Assembly: GCF_018224955.1 (NCBI RefSeq)
Contig: NZ_JAGTUU010000006.1
Coordinates: 62,001 to 126,000, forward strand
DNA: 64,000 bases
From: Thetidibacter halocola
Lineage (GTDB): Bacteria > Pseudomonadota > Alphaproteobacteria > Rhodobacterales > Rhodobacteraceae
Direction: 5' to 3'
Both the position numbers and the translations under genes were made by a program. Of the stretch, positions 25,252 through 33,975 are shown piece by piece. Under the pieces are notes generated by a model, which saw nothing but the letters and a program-made list of their open reading frames with translations, had not been told where the DNA came from and made no database searches. The stretch's first letter is position 1, and every line of letters starts with the position of its first letter.

Positions 25252-26829
25252 ATGTTGGACGAACGCCAGACCACCACCCCGCACGCACGGCGCACCCGCC
25301 GCAACCGCGGCCACGATGCGCAATCCCGCGCGCCGGGGCAGAACACCCACCTGCGGGTGCCCTACATCACCCGCAAGGTGCCGACCTACGACATCCTTGG
25401 CGACGAGGCACTGGACCGGATCGAGGCGACCGCCGACCGCATCCTGGCCGAGATCGGCATCGAGATCCGCGACGATGCCGAGGCGGTGCGCCTGTTCCGG
25501 CAGGCCGGTGCGCAGGTGACGCCGGTGTCGGCCACCGCCTTTAACCTGAAATTCGAGCCGGGCATGGTGCGTGACCTGCTGCGCACCGCGCCCGCGCGTT
25601 TTACCCAGCACGCGCGCAATCCCGTCAACAGCGTCGAGATCGGCGGCGATGCGACGGTCTTTGCACCGGCCTATGGCTCTCCCTTCGTGATGGATCTGGA
25701 TACCGGGCGGCGCTATGGCACGATCCGCGACTTCGAGAACCTGGTGAAGCTGGGCCAATCCTCGCCTTGGCTGCACCATTCCGGCGGCACGATCTGCGAG
25801 CCGACGGACGTGCCGGTGAACAAGCGCCATCTCGACATGGTCTATGCCCACATGCGCTATTCCGACCGCGCTTTCCTGGGCTCGATCACCGCGCCGGAAC
25901 GGGCCGCCGACAGTATCGAGATGTGCCGCATCCTGTTCGGGTCGGATTTCGTCGACGACCATTGCGTCATCATGGGCAATTTCAACACCACCTCACCGCT
26001 GGTGTTGGACGGCGTGACAACCGCCGGCATCCGCACCTATGCCGAGGCGGGCCAGGGTTCGATCCACCTGCCCTTCCTGCTGGGCGGCGCGGTCTCGCCG
26101 CTGACGATGGCCGGTGCTGTGGCGCAATGCCTGGCCGAGTCGATGGTCTCTGCCGCGCTCAGCCAGTTGGTCCGCCCCGGCGCGCCGGCCATCTTGGCGG
26201 GCTTCCTGTCGTCCATGTCGCTGCGCACGGGCTCGCCGACCTTTGGCACGCCGGAACCGGCGTTGGGGTCGCTGGTCATGGGACAACTGGCACGGCGCCT
26301 GAACCTGCCGCTGCGCTGCGCGGGCAATTTCAGCACGTCGAAACGGCCCGACGGGCAGGCGATGCAACAATCCATGATGTCGATGATGTCGGCGATCCAG
26401 GGTGGCGCAAACTACATCCTGCATACGGCCGGCTTCCTCGACGGGCTGCTGTCGATGTCCTACGAGAAATTCGTGATGGATTGCGATATGGCGGGCGCGC
26501 TGCATTCCTACCTCGCCGGGATCGAGGTGACCGAGGACACGCTCGGCTTTGACGCGCTGGCCCAGAATGGCCCCGGCGAGCATATGTTCGGCACCGACCA
26601 CACGCTGCGCCACTATGAGACGGCGTATTGGGACAGCGGGCTGAACGACGACCTGCCCTTCGAGACCTGGGAAGAACGCGGCGCGCTGGATTCCGCGCAG
26701 CGCGCCAATGCCCGCTGGAAGGAGACCCTGAACAATTATCAGCCCCCGCCGATCGACATTGCGACGGACGAGGCGCTGCGCGACTTCATCGCGCGCCAGA
26801 AGGCGTCGATGCCTGATGCGTGGTACTGA
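25252..26829 (+). CDS. MttB-family methyltransferase (non-pyrrolysine), betaine-type demethylase candidate
   Basis: 525 residues of the trimethylamine-methyltransferase (COG5598/MttB) TIM-barrel superfamily, with the conserved stretches GGTICEPTDVPVNKRH and MSMMSAIQGGANYILHTAGF. There is no in-frame TAG, so it is a non-Pyl member, of the kind that includes glycine-betaine methyltransferase MtgB. Such enzymes pass a methyl group from a quaternary amine to a corrinoid protein. No corrinoid protein or reductive activator is next to it, so its partner must be elsewhere. The substrate is not readable. Under likely control of the divergent LysR. Confidence 0.8.
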   Translation: MLDERQTTTPHARRTRRNRGHDAQSRAPGQNTHLRVPYITRKVPTYDILGDEALDRIEATADRILAEIGIEIRDDAEAVRLFRQAGAQVTPVSATAFNLKFEPGMVRDLLRTAPARFTQHARNPVNSVEIGGDATVFAPAYGSPFVMDLDTGRRYGTIRDFENLVKLGQSSPWLHHSGGTICEPTDVPVNKRHLDMVYAHMRYSDRAFLGSITAPERAADSIEMCRILFGSDFVDDHCVIMGNFNTTSPLVLDGVTTAGIRTYAEAGQGSIHLPFLLGGAVSPLTMAGAVAQCLAESMVSAALSQLVRPGAPAILAGFLSSMSLRTGSPTFGTPEPALGSLVMGQLARRLNLPLRCAGNFSTSKRPDGQAMQQSMMSMMSAIQGGANYILHTAGFLDGLLSMSYEKFVMDCDMAGALHSYLAGIEVTEDTLGFDALAQNGPGEHMFGTDHTLRHYETAYWDSGLNDDLPFETWEERGALDSAQRANARWKETLNNYQPPPIDIATDEALRDFIARQKASMPDAWY

Positions 26830-26931
26830 AAGCGACCGCGATCGACCCGGCGCGGCACTTGTCCCACGGCGCCAATCCGCGAAGCACATCGCCGGACGGC
26901 GGTGAGATATCATGATAGAATTAGGGGTAAG

Positions 26932-27006
26932 TGGCAGCCCGTAGGGGAATCGAACCCCTCTTTTCAGGTTGAAAACCTGACGTCCTAACCGATAGACGAA
27001 CGGGCC
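26932..27006 (-). tRNA. tRNA-Glu (anticodon UUC)
   Basis: Reading leftward from 27006: GGCCCGT acceptor strand, anticodon stem TCAGG/CCTGA with loop TTTTCAA (anticodon TTC), T-arm with GGTTCGATTCC, acceptor complement ACGGGCT, discriminator G and encoded CCA. 75 bases. All stems pair (G1-T72 wobble). Other tRNAs are not adjacent. Confidence 0.95.
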
Positions 27007-27025
27007 AGAGCCGTGATGTAGGCGG

Positions 27026-27054
27026 GTTCTAAGCAAAGCGCGCGCGGCTTGCAA
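27026..27054 (-). promoter_or_regulatory. promoter of tRNA-Glu
   Basis: On the minus strand TTGCAA (27054-27049), 17-base spacer, TAGAAC (27031-27026), about 20 bases before the mature tRNA 5' end. The same TTGCAA-N17 layout precedes the SRP RNA gene at 52425. Confidence 0.55.
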
Positions 27055-27135
27055 GCAGAAATTTCACGAAATTCACGCGCTCATCGGAAATCCGATAAAG
27101 CCTGTCATCTCATTGAAATCAGGTGATTAAAATCG

Positions 27136-28884
27136 TCACTTGCCGCTGGCTGGCGCGGCATCCTCCAGCCGCAGTTGCACGCTGCGCCGCCCACGAAAAT
27201 CGTTGATCTCGAGTCGTCCGGCGAGGTGGAATCGCCCCCCGTCCCGGGCTGACAGGGCCGGGCCCAGCGGCGTGTCCATCGCGCCAAAGCAGATCCCCTC
27301 CAGCCGCGCGCCCATGCCGTCGTCGCAAGCGATCTTGAGATGGCCGCTGCCCACCTCGCGGCAATAGGACAGGCGGGCATCGGGAATGGCAAAGCGCGGA
27401 CCGGGCGCGCCCTGCCCGAAAGGGCCCGCGCGCTCAAGCTGTTCGACAAGTTCGACCGTCGCCGCCCCGGGCATAAGCGCCGCATCGACGCGCAGGTCCG
27501 CCGCGCCGCCCTGCCCCGCCCCCTGCCGTTCCAGCAATTCGGACAGGCGCGCCATCGCCTCCTCAAGCCGCGATGTCTCCACCGTCAGGCCAGCGGCCAT
27601 GCGGTGCCCGCCGCCCTTGATCAATAGCCCCTCGGCCGCAAGCCGCTGGATGCTGGCGCCCAGGTCAACACCCGCGACCGACCGGCCAGAGCCCTTGCCC
27701 TCGCCGCCTTCCAACCCGATCACCACGGCGGGCCGGTTCGTCGCCTCCTTCAGCCGCGCGGCGACGATGCCCACAACCCCGGGATGCCAGCCTTCGCCCG
27801 CCGCCCAGACCAGCGGTGCGTCCAGCCCGCGCGCCTCGGCCTGCGCCAGCGCGGCGGCGCGCACCGACGCCTCGATCTCGCGCCGCTCGGTGTTCAGCTG
27901 GTCCAGCCGCTCGGCCATGGCCTGCGCCTCGACCGGATCAGCACAGGCCAGAAGGCGCGCACCAAGGTCCGCCTTGCCGATCCGCCCCCCGGCATTGACC
28001 CGAGGCCCCAGCACATAGCCCAGGTGATAGGCCGAGGGCGCTGTCTCGAGCCGCGCCACGTCGGCCAGCGCGACAAGACCGGGCCGCGCCCGCCGCGCCA
28101 TCACGGCCAGCCCCTGCCGGACCAGCGCCCGGTTCACGCCCTTCAGGGGCGCGACGTCGGCGACCGTGGCCAGCGCCACGAGGTCCAGCATCGCCATCAG
28201 GTCCGGGCCACGGAGCCCAGCCTCGCGCATCTGCCGCCCGGCCTCGACCAGCATCAGGAACACCACCGCCGCCGCACACAGATGCGCCAGGTCGCCGCTC
28301 TCGTCCTGCCGGTTCGGGTTCACCACGGCCAGCGCATCGGGCAGCGTCTCGCCGCCCAGGTGGTGATCCAGAACGACCACATCCGCGCCGTCGGCCGCCG
28401 CGATGGCGTCATGCGACAGGGTCCCGCAATCGACGCAGACGATCAGGTCATGCCTCCCGGCCAGGGCGCGCATGGCCGCCGGGTTCGGGCCATAGCCCTC
28501 GTCGATGCGATCCGGGACATAGACGGTCGCCGCCCGTCCCTGCTGCCGCAACCAGTCCACCAGCAGCGCCGCGCTTGACCCGCCATCTACATCGTAGTCG
28601 GCAAAGACTGCGATCCGTTCGCGCGCCTCAACGGCCCGCACGACTCGCGCCGCCGCCGTCTCCATGTCCTTGAGCGATCGGGGATCGGGCAGCAGGTCGC
28701 GCAGCTTTGGTTCCAGGAACCCGTCCACCTCGGCAGAGCCGACGCCCAACCGCGCCAGAACCGAACACAGCGCGCGCGGCAGCCCGGTCGCCTGCACCAG
28801 GGCCTCGGCCTGCCGCTCCTGTTCGACGCCGGGTCCCACCCAGCGCCGCCCGGTCAGACTGCTTTCGACGCCCAGATAAGCCAA
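27136..28884 (-). CDS. recJ: single-strand-specific exonuclease RecJ
   Basis: 582 residues. DHH-family motifs: AVFADYDVDGGSS, CVDCGT, VVVLDHHLGGE and GGHRMAAGLTV (DHHA1), then an OB-like C-terminal part. RecJ degrades single-stranded DNA 5'-3' in repair and recombination. It starts with TTG at 28884 behind GGGGGCGGA; the next residues (AYLGVESSLTGRRW) are conserved in relatives. Third in the leftward order hom-glpX-recJ typical for this family. Confidence 0.9.
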   Translation of the reverse strand: MAYLGVESSLTGRRWVGPGVEQERQAEALVQATGLPRALCSVLARLGVGSAEVDGFLEPKLRDLLPDPRSLKDMETAAARVVRAVEARERIAVFADYDVDGGSSAALLVDWLRQQGRAATVYVPDRIDEGYGPNPAAMRALAGRHDLIVCVDCGTLSHDAIAAADGADVVVLDHHLGGETLPDALAVVNPNRQDESGDLAHLCAAAVVFLMLVEAGRQMREAGLRGPDLMAMLDLVALATVADVAPLKGVNRALVRQGLAVMARRARPGLVALADVARLETAPSAYHLGYVLGPRVNAGGRIGKADLGARLLACADPVEAQAMAERLDQLNTERREIEASVRAAALAQAEARGLDAPLVWAAGEGWHPGVVGIVAARLKEATNRPAVVIGLEGGEGKGSGRSVAGVDLGASIQRLAAEGLLIKGGGHRMAAGLTVETSRLEEAMARLSELLERQGAGQGGAADLRVDAALMPGAATVELVEQLERAGPFGQGAPGPRFAIPDARLSYCREVGSGHLKIACDDGMGARLEGICFGAMDTPLGPALSARDGGRFHLAGRLEINDFRGRRSVQLRLEDAAPASGK

Positions 28885-28894
28885 TCCGCCCCCT

Positions 28895-28959
28895 GCTTCT
28901 TCGGGCCCGAAATACCTCGGGGGAGTCGCGCATCAGCGCGACGGGGGCAGAGCCCCCGC
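28895..28959. repeat. GC-rich two-hairpin repeat, copy A
   Basis: Hairpin 1 GTCGCGC/GCGCGAC (28925-28942), hairpin 2 GGGGGCAGAGCCCCC (28943-28957), preceded by AAATACCTCGGGGGA. Read on the minus strand it is the element ending CCCCCGAGGTATTTC. It lies between glpX (stop 28973) and recJ (start 28884), and may terminate glpX transcription. Confidence 0.75.
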
Positions 28960-28972
28960 CCCGCCGTCCCGG

Positions 28973-29938
28973 TCACTGCACCGGGTTGCGATAGACCATG
29001 CGCCGGACCGACCCGGTCTTGGACCGCATCAGGATCGTCTCGGTGGTCAGGTAGCCCACCTCGCGCTTGATCCCCGGAACGAGAGAGCCGTTGGTCACGC
29101 CGGTCGCGGCAAAGATCACGTTGTCGGTCACCATGTCGTCGCGGGTATAGACCCGATCGAGATTGGTGATGCCCGCCTTCTTCGCCCGGCCCTTCTCATC
29201 ATCGTTGCGGAACAGCAGGCGGCCATAGATCTGGCCACCCATGCATTTCAGCGCCGCGGCCGCCAGCACGCCCTCGGGCGCTCCGCCCGATCCCATGTAC
29301 ATGTCGATGCCCGTCACCGCCGGCTCGGCGCAATGCATCACGCCCGCCACGTCGCCATCGGTGATCAGCCGGATCGCCGCCCCGGTCGAACGGACCTCGG
29401 CGATCATCGCCTCGTGGCGCGGGCGTTCCAGGATGCAGACGGTGATGTCCTTCGTCGAACAGCCCCTGGCGGCGGCCAGCGCGCTGACACGCTCCACCGG
29501 CGACATGTCCAGCGTCACGGTGCCGGGCTTGTAGCCCGGGCCGATGGCCAGCTTTTCCATGTAGACGTCCGGCGCGTGCAGCATCGAACCACGCGGCCCC
29601 ATGGCGATCACGGTCAGCGCGTTGGGCATGTCCTTGGCGGTCAGCGTCGTGCCTTCCAGCGGGTCCAGTGCGATGTCCACCGCGGGACCGTTCCCGTTGC
29701 CGACCTCCTCGCCGATGTAAAGCATCGGCGCCTCGTCGCGCTCTCCCTCGCCGATCACCACGGTGCCCTTGATGTCCAGCTTGTTCAGCTGCTCGCGCAT
29801 CGCGTTGACAGCGGCCTGGTCGGCGGCCTTTTCGTCGCCGCGTCCGATCCAGCCCGCGCTGGCGATGGCCGCCTGCTCGGCGACCCGGGCCAGGCCCAGG
29901 GACAGCATGCGGTCGTTGAAGTCTTGGGTCTTGGTCAT
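28973..29938 (-). CDS. glpX: fructose-1,6-bisphosphatase, class II (GlpX)
   Basis: 321 residues. GlpX signature residues: GEGERDEAPML and ALDPLEGTTLTAKDMPNA (metal-binding D-P-L-E-G-T), MYMGSGGAPEGV near 210. Hydrolyses fructose-1,6-bisphosphate, for gluconeogenesis and the Calvin cycle where present. Cytoplasmic. Downstream of hom. ATG 29938 (MTKTQDFNDRML) chosen over the 29998 extension. Confidence 0.92.
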   Translation of the reverse strand: MTKTQDFNDRMLSLGLARVAEQAAIASAGWIGRGDEKAADQAAVNAMREQLNKLDIKGTVVIGEGERDEAPMLYIGEEVGNGNGPAVDIALDPLEGTTLTAKDMPNALTVIAMGPRGSMLHAPDVYMEKLAIGPGYKPGTVTLDMSPVERVSALAAARGCSTKDITVCILERPRHEAMIAEVRSTGAAIRLITDGDVAGVMHCAEPAVTGIDMYMGSGGAPEGVLAAAALKCMGGQIYGRLLFRNDDEKGRAKKAGITNLDRVYTRDDMVTDNVIFAATGVTNGSLVPGIKREVGYLTTETILMRSKTGSVRRMVYRNPVQ

Positions 29939-30028
29939 GGTCACCGTCCTAAAAGGGTCGTTTCGCACCGTTCTGCCTGCTCGGTGCCGCCGGGGCAAGC
30001 CTGCTGGCGTTAGCAGCGACCCACGGCG

Positions 30029-31315
30029 TCAGACATGTTCGATCCGCAGCACCACCGGTTCGCCGGCCACCACGCCCGTCGCCGGAAAGGCGGCCAGCGC
30101 CGCGTCCAGCGCCGCGCGCGTCGTCTTGTGCGTGACGATCAGCACTGGCGCTGTGTCGTCGGTGTGATCGTATTGGCGCATCCGGTTGATCGAGACGCCG
30201 GCATCGCCCAACGCCGTCGCCACCTTGGCCAGCGCACCCGGTTTGTCCAGCAGCGCCATGCGCAGGTAATAGGGCGCCGGCGTCGTCGCCCGAGCGGCCT
30301 TGGCCTTTTTCAGCAGCGTCGCGGGCATGCCGAAGGTCGACAGCCGCGTGCCCCGCGCGATATCCAGCACGTCGCCCAGCACCGCGCTGGCCGTCGGCCC
30401 CTCGCCGGCCCCCGCGCCGCGCATTACGATCTGGCCGACTTGGTCGCCCTCGATCACCACCATGTTCGTGCCGCCGGTCAGTTGCCCCAGCGGAGAGGTC
30501 GCAGGCACCAGGCAGGGCGCCATGCTCTGCTCCAGTCCGCGGCCGGTCATCCGGCTGACGCCCAGCAGCTTGATGCGATAGCCCATGTCGGCCGCCTGAC
30601 GGATGTCCTCGATGGCGACACGGCCGATCCCTTCCAGCTCGACCGAGGCGAAATCGACCTGAGTGCCATAGGCGATCGCGGCCAGCAGCGACAGCTTGTG
30701 CCCCGCGTCGATGCCGCCCACGTCCAGCTGCGGGTCGGCCTCGAGATAGCCCAGCCCATCCGCCTCGGCGAACGCCTCTTCGTAGGTCAGGCCGCCATCC
30801 TCCATCCGGGTCAGGATGTAGTTGCAGGTGCCGTTCATAACGCCCAGCACGCGGACGATCTCGTTGCCCGCCAGGCCCTCGGTCAGCGCCTTGATGACCG
30901 GGATGCCGCCCGCCACCGCCGCCTCGAACCGCAGGACACGCCCCTCGGTCTCGGCCAGTTCGGCCAGCGCCTGCCCATGATGGGCCAGCAGCGCCTTGTT
31001 GGCGGTGACAACATCCTTGCCCGCCTTCAGCGCGGCCTCGGTTGCGGCCTTGGCCGGGCCGTCGCTGCCGCCCATCAGTTCGACGAACACGTCCACGTCG
31101 TCGCGGGTGGCCAGCTTTACCGGGTCGTCCTCCCAGGCGTATTGCGTCAGCGGTACACCCCGGTCCTTGTCACGGTTGCGGGCCGAGACGGCGACGATCT
31201 CGATCCGACGACCGGTACGGGCCTCCAACAGGGCTGCTTTCTGGCGGACGATCTTGACCACGCCGGCACCAACGGTGCCAAGGCCGGCGATACCCAGACG
31301 CAGAGGGTCGGACAT
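30029..31315 (-). CDS. hom: homoserine dehydrogenase
   Basis: 428 residues: NAD(P)-binding GLGTVGAGVV at the start, catalytic domain with GGIPVIKALTEGLAGNEI and MNGTCNYILT, and a C-terminal ACT domain (about 345-428, YYLRMALLDKPGALAKVATA) for feedback control by threonine. It reduces aspartate semialdehyde to homoserine for threonine and methionine. Stands 90 bp upstream of glpX in the same direction. Confidence 0.93.
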   Translation of the reverse strand: MSDPLRLGIAGLGTVGAGVVKIVRQKAALLEARTGRRIEIVAVSARNRDKDRGVPLTQYAWEDDPVKLATRDDVDVFVELMGGSDGPAKAATEAALKAGKDVVTANKALLAHHGQALAELAETEGRVLRFEAAVAGGIPVIKALTEGLAGNEIVRVLGVMNGTCNYILTRMEDGGLTYEEAFAEADGLGYLEADPQLDVGGIDAGHKLSLLAAIAYGTQVDFASVELEGIGRVAIEDIRQAADMGYRIKLLGVSRMTGRGLEQSMAPCLVPATSPLGQLTGGTNMVVIEGDQVGQIVMRGAGAGEGPTASAVLGDVLDIARGTRLSTFGMPATLLKKAKAARATTPAPYYLRMALLDKPGALAKVATALGDAGVSINRMRQYDHTDDTAPVLIVTHKTTRAALDAALAAFPATGVVAGEPVVLRIEHV

Positions 31316-31438
31316 GGGCGGGCTCCTGTGCAAATCCGTGCTCGGGTTAGCCGCTCTTGCGGCCGGGCGCAACGCGGCACCGCACCCGAGAGGCGCTTTC
31401 GGACATCGATGCGGCCAAAAGCGCGCCGCAGCGGCCCA

Positions 31439-31870
31439 TCAGGCGCGCTGGGTGATCCAGACGCCCAGCGCCATGACCACGATGCCCAGCGCACGCGTCC
31501 CGTCCAGCGGGCTGACCCGCGCCCCGAACAGGCCGAAATGGTCGATCGCCGCAGCGCTCACCAACTGGCCCAGCAGGACAAAGAACACCGCGTTCCCGAC
31601 ACCGAATTTCGGAGCGATGAAGGTCACCGACAGGACGTAGAAGGCGACGTAGAACCCGCCCGTGAACAAGTGCCACGGCGTCGTCAGCACCTGCCCCAGC
31701 CCGCCCGCACCCCGGACCAGCCAGACCGTCAGGCTGACGGCGAAGGCCACCACGAACAGGATAACCGCCGCCGCCACCGGCGAGCCAAGCCGCATTCCCA
31801 GAGCCGCGTTCGTCGCCGCCAGCATCGGGATGCCGATCCCGGCCAGCATCATCACAAGCGCATAGTGCAT
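31439..31870 (-). CDS. DUF606/YdcZ-type DMT membrane transporter
   Basis: 143 residues with four to five hydrophobic helices covering nearly the whole length (MHYALVMMLAGIGIPMLAAT first, ALGIVVMALGVWITQRA last) and a GFYVAFYVLSVTFIAPK segment typical of the YdcZ family. These small proteins form dimers with drug/metabolite-transporter fold; the cargo is unknown. Starts 13 bp after the thioesterase stop, so in one unit with it. Confidence 0.8.
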   Translation of the reverse strand: MHYALVMMLAGIGIPMLAATNAALGMRLGSPVAAAVILFVVAFAVSLTVWLVRGAGGLGQVLTTPWHLFTGGFYVAFYVLSVTFIAPKFGVGNAVFFVLLGQLVSAAAIDHFGLFGARVSPLDGTRALGIVVMALGVWITQRA

Positions 31871-31883
31871 CAGCGTCTCATCC

Positions 31884-32288
31884 TCACGGCCTGAAGAACG
31901 TGGCACTGGCCGCCGCCACCGGCTTGTCCTCGGGCAGGCTCGACAGACGTGCTTCGGCAAAGATCAGCGCCCGCCCGGCCCGGATCACCCGCGCCTCGCA
32001 GCGCACCGCCTGCCCCCGCGCCGCAGTCAGGAACCGGGTCTCGAGATTGGTCGTCGCCACGGGCACGAATTCCCCCAGTTCGCCCGCGCAGGCCAGGACC
32101 ATCGCCGTATCCGCAAGAGTCGCCAGAGCCTGCCCGCAGACGATGCCGCCCACACGGGCCACTGCATCGGTCACCGGGATCTCCAGCACGGCGCCTCCGG
32201 GACCGATTCCTGTAACGCGCGGCGACAGGGCCAGCACCCAGGGCGCGAAATTCTTTTCCAACCAGGCCTGGGCCGCGTCTGGCGTCAT
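31884..32288 (-). CDS. PaaI-family hotdog-fold thioesterase
   Basis: 134 residues starting MTPDAAQAWLEKNFAPWVLA. Hotdog fold with GGIVCGQALATLADTAMVLA (the catalytic-helix motif GG-xx-xx-ADTAM) and RFLTAARGQ/IRAGRALIFAEARL strands. Likely acyl-CoA thioesterase; the acyl group is unknown. The longer open frame to 32831 is antisense noise to the cytochrome gene. Confidence 0.8.
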   Translation of the reverse strand: MTPDAAQAWLEKNFAPWVLALSPRVTGIGPGGAVLEIPVTDAVARVGGIVCGQALATLADTAMVLACAGELGEFVPVATTNLETRFLTAARGQAVRCEARVIRAGRALIFAEARLSSLPEDKPVAAASATFFRP

Positions 32289-32471
32289 GGCATTCCTCCC
32301 CCACCCCCGGCCACTCTGGCGCGAAGCGGCGACGCTGTCACGTCCGCATGACGAGGATCGCAGGCCCGCGACAAGGCAGTCAACCGCCACCGTCCCGGGC
32401 CCCTGCGAAAACCGCTTGCACCCGGGCCCGCGCCTTGCCACCAAGAAGCAGACCCAGCGAAAGGCAGACCC

Positions 32472-32879
32472 ATGCGCGCATTCCTGATCCTGTCCGTCAC
32501 GGCCCTGCTGGCCGGATGCATGGACCCCGAAATGCCGGGCCCGCAGGACGGACGCGCCCTGTTCATGGAAAACTGCGCGATCTGCCACGGCGAAAACGGG
32601 CGCGGCGATGGCGAAATGGCGCGCAGCATGACCCGGGTCCCCGCCGACCTGACGCTGATCGCCCTGCGCAACGGCGGAACCTTTCCGCGGGCCAAGGTAA
32701 TGTCCACCGTCGATGGCTATACCCGCTCCAACATCGACCTGCCCGGTATGCCGGAATTCGGTGAGCTGCTGAAAGGCGACCTCGTCCCCTTCGATTCCGG
32801 CGACGGCAAGCCGACGCCGACACCGCGCCACCTGGTTGCGCTGGTCGAATACCTTGAAAGCATCCAGCAGGCGCGCTGA
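32472..32879 (+). CDS. lipid-anchored c-type cytochrome
   Basis: 135 residues: lipobox leader MRAFLILSVTALLAGC, then one haem-binding CAICH (about residue 36) and a methionine-rich distal part (NIDLPGMPEFG as candidate sixth ligand). A monohaem cytochrome c facing the periplasm, probably an electron carrier or a small respiratory subunit. Convergent, four bp from the TetR gene; no oxidoreductase partner nearby. Confidence 0.82.
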   Translation: MRAFLILSVTALLAGCMDPEMPGPQDGRALFMENCAICHGENGRGDGEMARSMTRVPADLTLIALRNGGTFPRAKVMSTVDGYTRSNIDLPGMPEFGELLKGDLVPFDSGDGKPTPTPRHLVALVEYLESIQQAR

Positions 32880-32883
32880 ACCG

Positions 32884-33480
32884 TCAGGCCGCCACCGCCT
32901 TGCGCACCATGGTCCAGTAGATCTGCTGCACCTCGGGCACCGACAGGCGCCCGCCGCTGCGATACCAGGTGGTAACGCCCGTCAGCATGGCGATCACCGC
33001 CAGTGCCGCGATCTTGGCGTCGGACACGTCGAACACGCCCTCGGCCGCGCCCTGCCGCAGGATCGCCTCCAGCTGTCCTTCATACTCCCGGCGCAGCCCC
33101 TCGATCACGGCAAAGTTCTCGGGCTCGAGATTGCGCAACTCCATGTAGGAGATGAACACCGCCTCGGGCCGCTCGAGGTGAAAGGCGATGTGGAACCGCA
33201 CGAAACGTTCCAGCCGGACCAGCGCCCCGCCGGCGTCGCGCAATTCAGCCCGCGCCGCCAGCAGGTCGTCCATGTGCCCGCGCAGCAGCGAGAACAGAAG
33301 TGCCTGCTTGTCCGGCGTGTAATTGTAGAGCGCGCCGGCCTGCACCCCGACCTCCGACGCGATCCGGCGCATCGAGACCGCCGCATAGCCATGCTTGGCG
33401 AACAGCTGCAACGCCGCCTCGCGCACGCGCGGCCCGGTGATCTCGGAATGACTGCCCTGGGTTCTGGCCATGCGCGCCAT
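32884..33480 (-). CDS. TetR-family repressor
   Basis: 198 residues. N-terminal HTH (REAALQLFAKHGYAAVSMRR IASEVGVQAGALYNYTPDKQ, residues about 20-60) and a helical ligand domain. A perfect 20-bp palindrome sits five bases before its start, so it should repress itself, and perhaps the lipoprotein gene on the other side. The ligand is unknown; TetR proteins with GAACG/CGTTC sites often respond to acyl-CoA-type ligands. Confidence 0.85.
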   Translation of the reverse strand: MARMARTQGSHSEITGPRVREAALQLFAKHGYAAVSMRRIASEVGVQAGALYNYTPDKQALLFSLLRGHMDDLLAARAELRDAGGALVRLERFVRFHIAFHLERPEAVFISYMELRNLEPENFAVIEGLRREYEGQLEAILRQGAAEGVFDVSDAKIAALAVIAMLTGVTTWYRSGGRLSVPEVQQIYWTMVRKAVAA

Positions 33481-33484
33481 GGTT

Positions 33485-33504
33485 ATCTGAACGCACGTTC
33501 AGAT
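33485..33504. promoter_or_regulatory. TetR operator palindrome
   Basis: ATCTGAACG-CA-CGTTCAGAT: nine-base arms around two bases, perfect, 5 bp upstream of the TetR start and 47 bp before the divergent lipoprotein gene. The size and position are typical of a TetR autoregulatory operator. Confidence 0.75.
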
Positions 33505-33551
33505 CAAGCCCGCCGCTTGCCCCGCCGCGAAATCTGCGGCATCACGATGCC

Positions 33552-33854
33552 ATGCGCCTCTTCGCCCCCTGCCTTGCGATCCTGCTCACCGCCTGCACCC
33601 AGTTCCCCGAACTGGACGCGGCGGAAACGCCCGGTATCGCCCGCGCACCCTACCCCGCGTTGCTGCCGCTCGACAGCCTGCTGACCGGCCCCACGCCACG
33701 CGCCAGCGAAGAGGACATCGCCGCGATCGAGGCCCGCGCCGCAAGGCTGGACGCGCAGGCCGGCCGCCTCGCCACGCACCGCGCAAGCGCCACCGAAGAG
33801 GCCCGCATCGCCCTTCTGAAACGCCGGGCCGATGAATTGCGCGCCATCGACTAG
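33552..33854 (+). CDS. small lipoprotein
   Basis: 100 residues with a lipobox leader (MRLFAPCLAILLTACTQFPE; LLTAC), then a Pro-rich stretch and a charged C-terminal helix (DIAAIEARAARLDAQAGRLA). Function unknown; likely an envelope protein typical of this bacterial family. Divergent from tetR, so possibly under its operator. Followed by repeat copy B. Confidence 0.7.
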   Translation: MRLFAPCLAILLTACTQFPELDAAETPGIARAPYPALLPLDSLLTGPTPRASEEDIAAIEARAARLDAQAGRLATHRASATEEARIALLKRRADELRAID

Positions 33855-33857
33855 GCT

Positions 33858-33975
33858 TCCTTGGACTGCAAATACTTCGGGGGAGTCGCGCGCAATGCGC
33901 GACGGGGGCAGAGGCCCCGCACCCGAGGCCGCAGGCCGAGACATCCCGTGCGCGCCGAAGGCGCGCGCCGCTGGA
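33858..33975. repeat. GC-rich hairpin repeat, copy B (long form)
   Basis: AAATACTTCGGGGGA, hairpin GTCGCGCGC/GCGCGAC, GGGGGCAGAGGCCCC, then an additional part with GCGCGCCGAAGGCGCGC ending at the stop codon of the convergent Gfo/Idh gene. The additional part is shared with copy E. Confidence 0.75.

Noticed and set aside
25252-26829. Pyrrolysine-containing trimethylamine methyltransferase
   Set aside because: No in-frame TAG codon interrupts the gene, and no pylT or pylS is nearby, so this is a non-Pyl family member.
26900-26931. Terminator of tRNA-Glu
   Set aside because: The sequence downstream (ATATCATGAT) is only a short palindrome; no stem with U-tract could be supported.
31884-32831. 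Longer form of the thioesterase
   Set aside because: The extension is antisense to the cytochrome gene and lacks a fold; ATG 32288 gives a complete PaaI-type protein.
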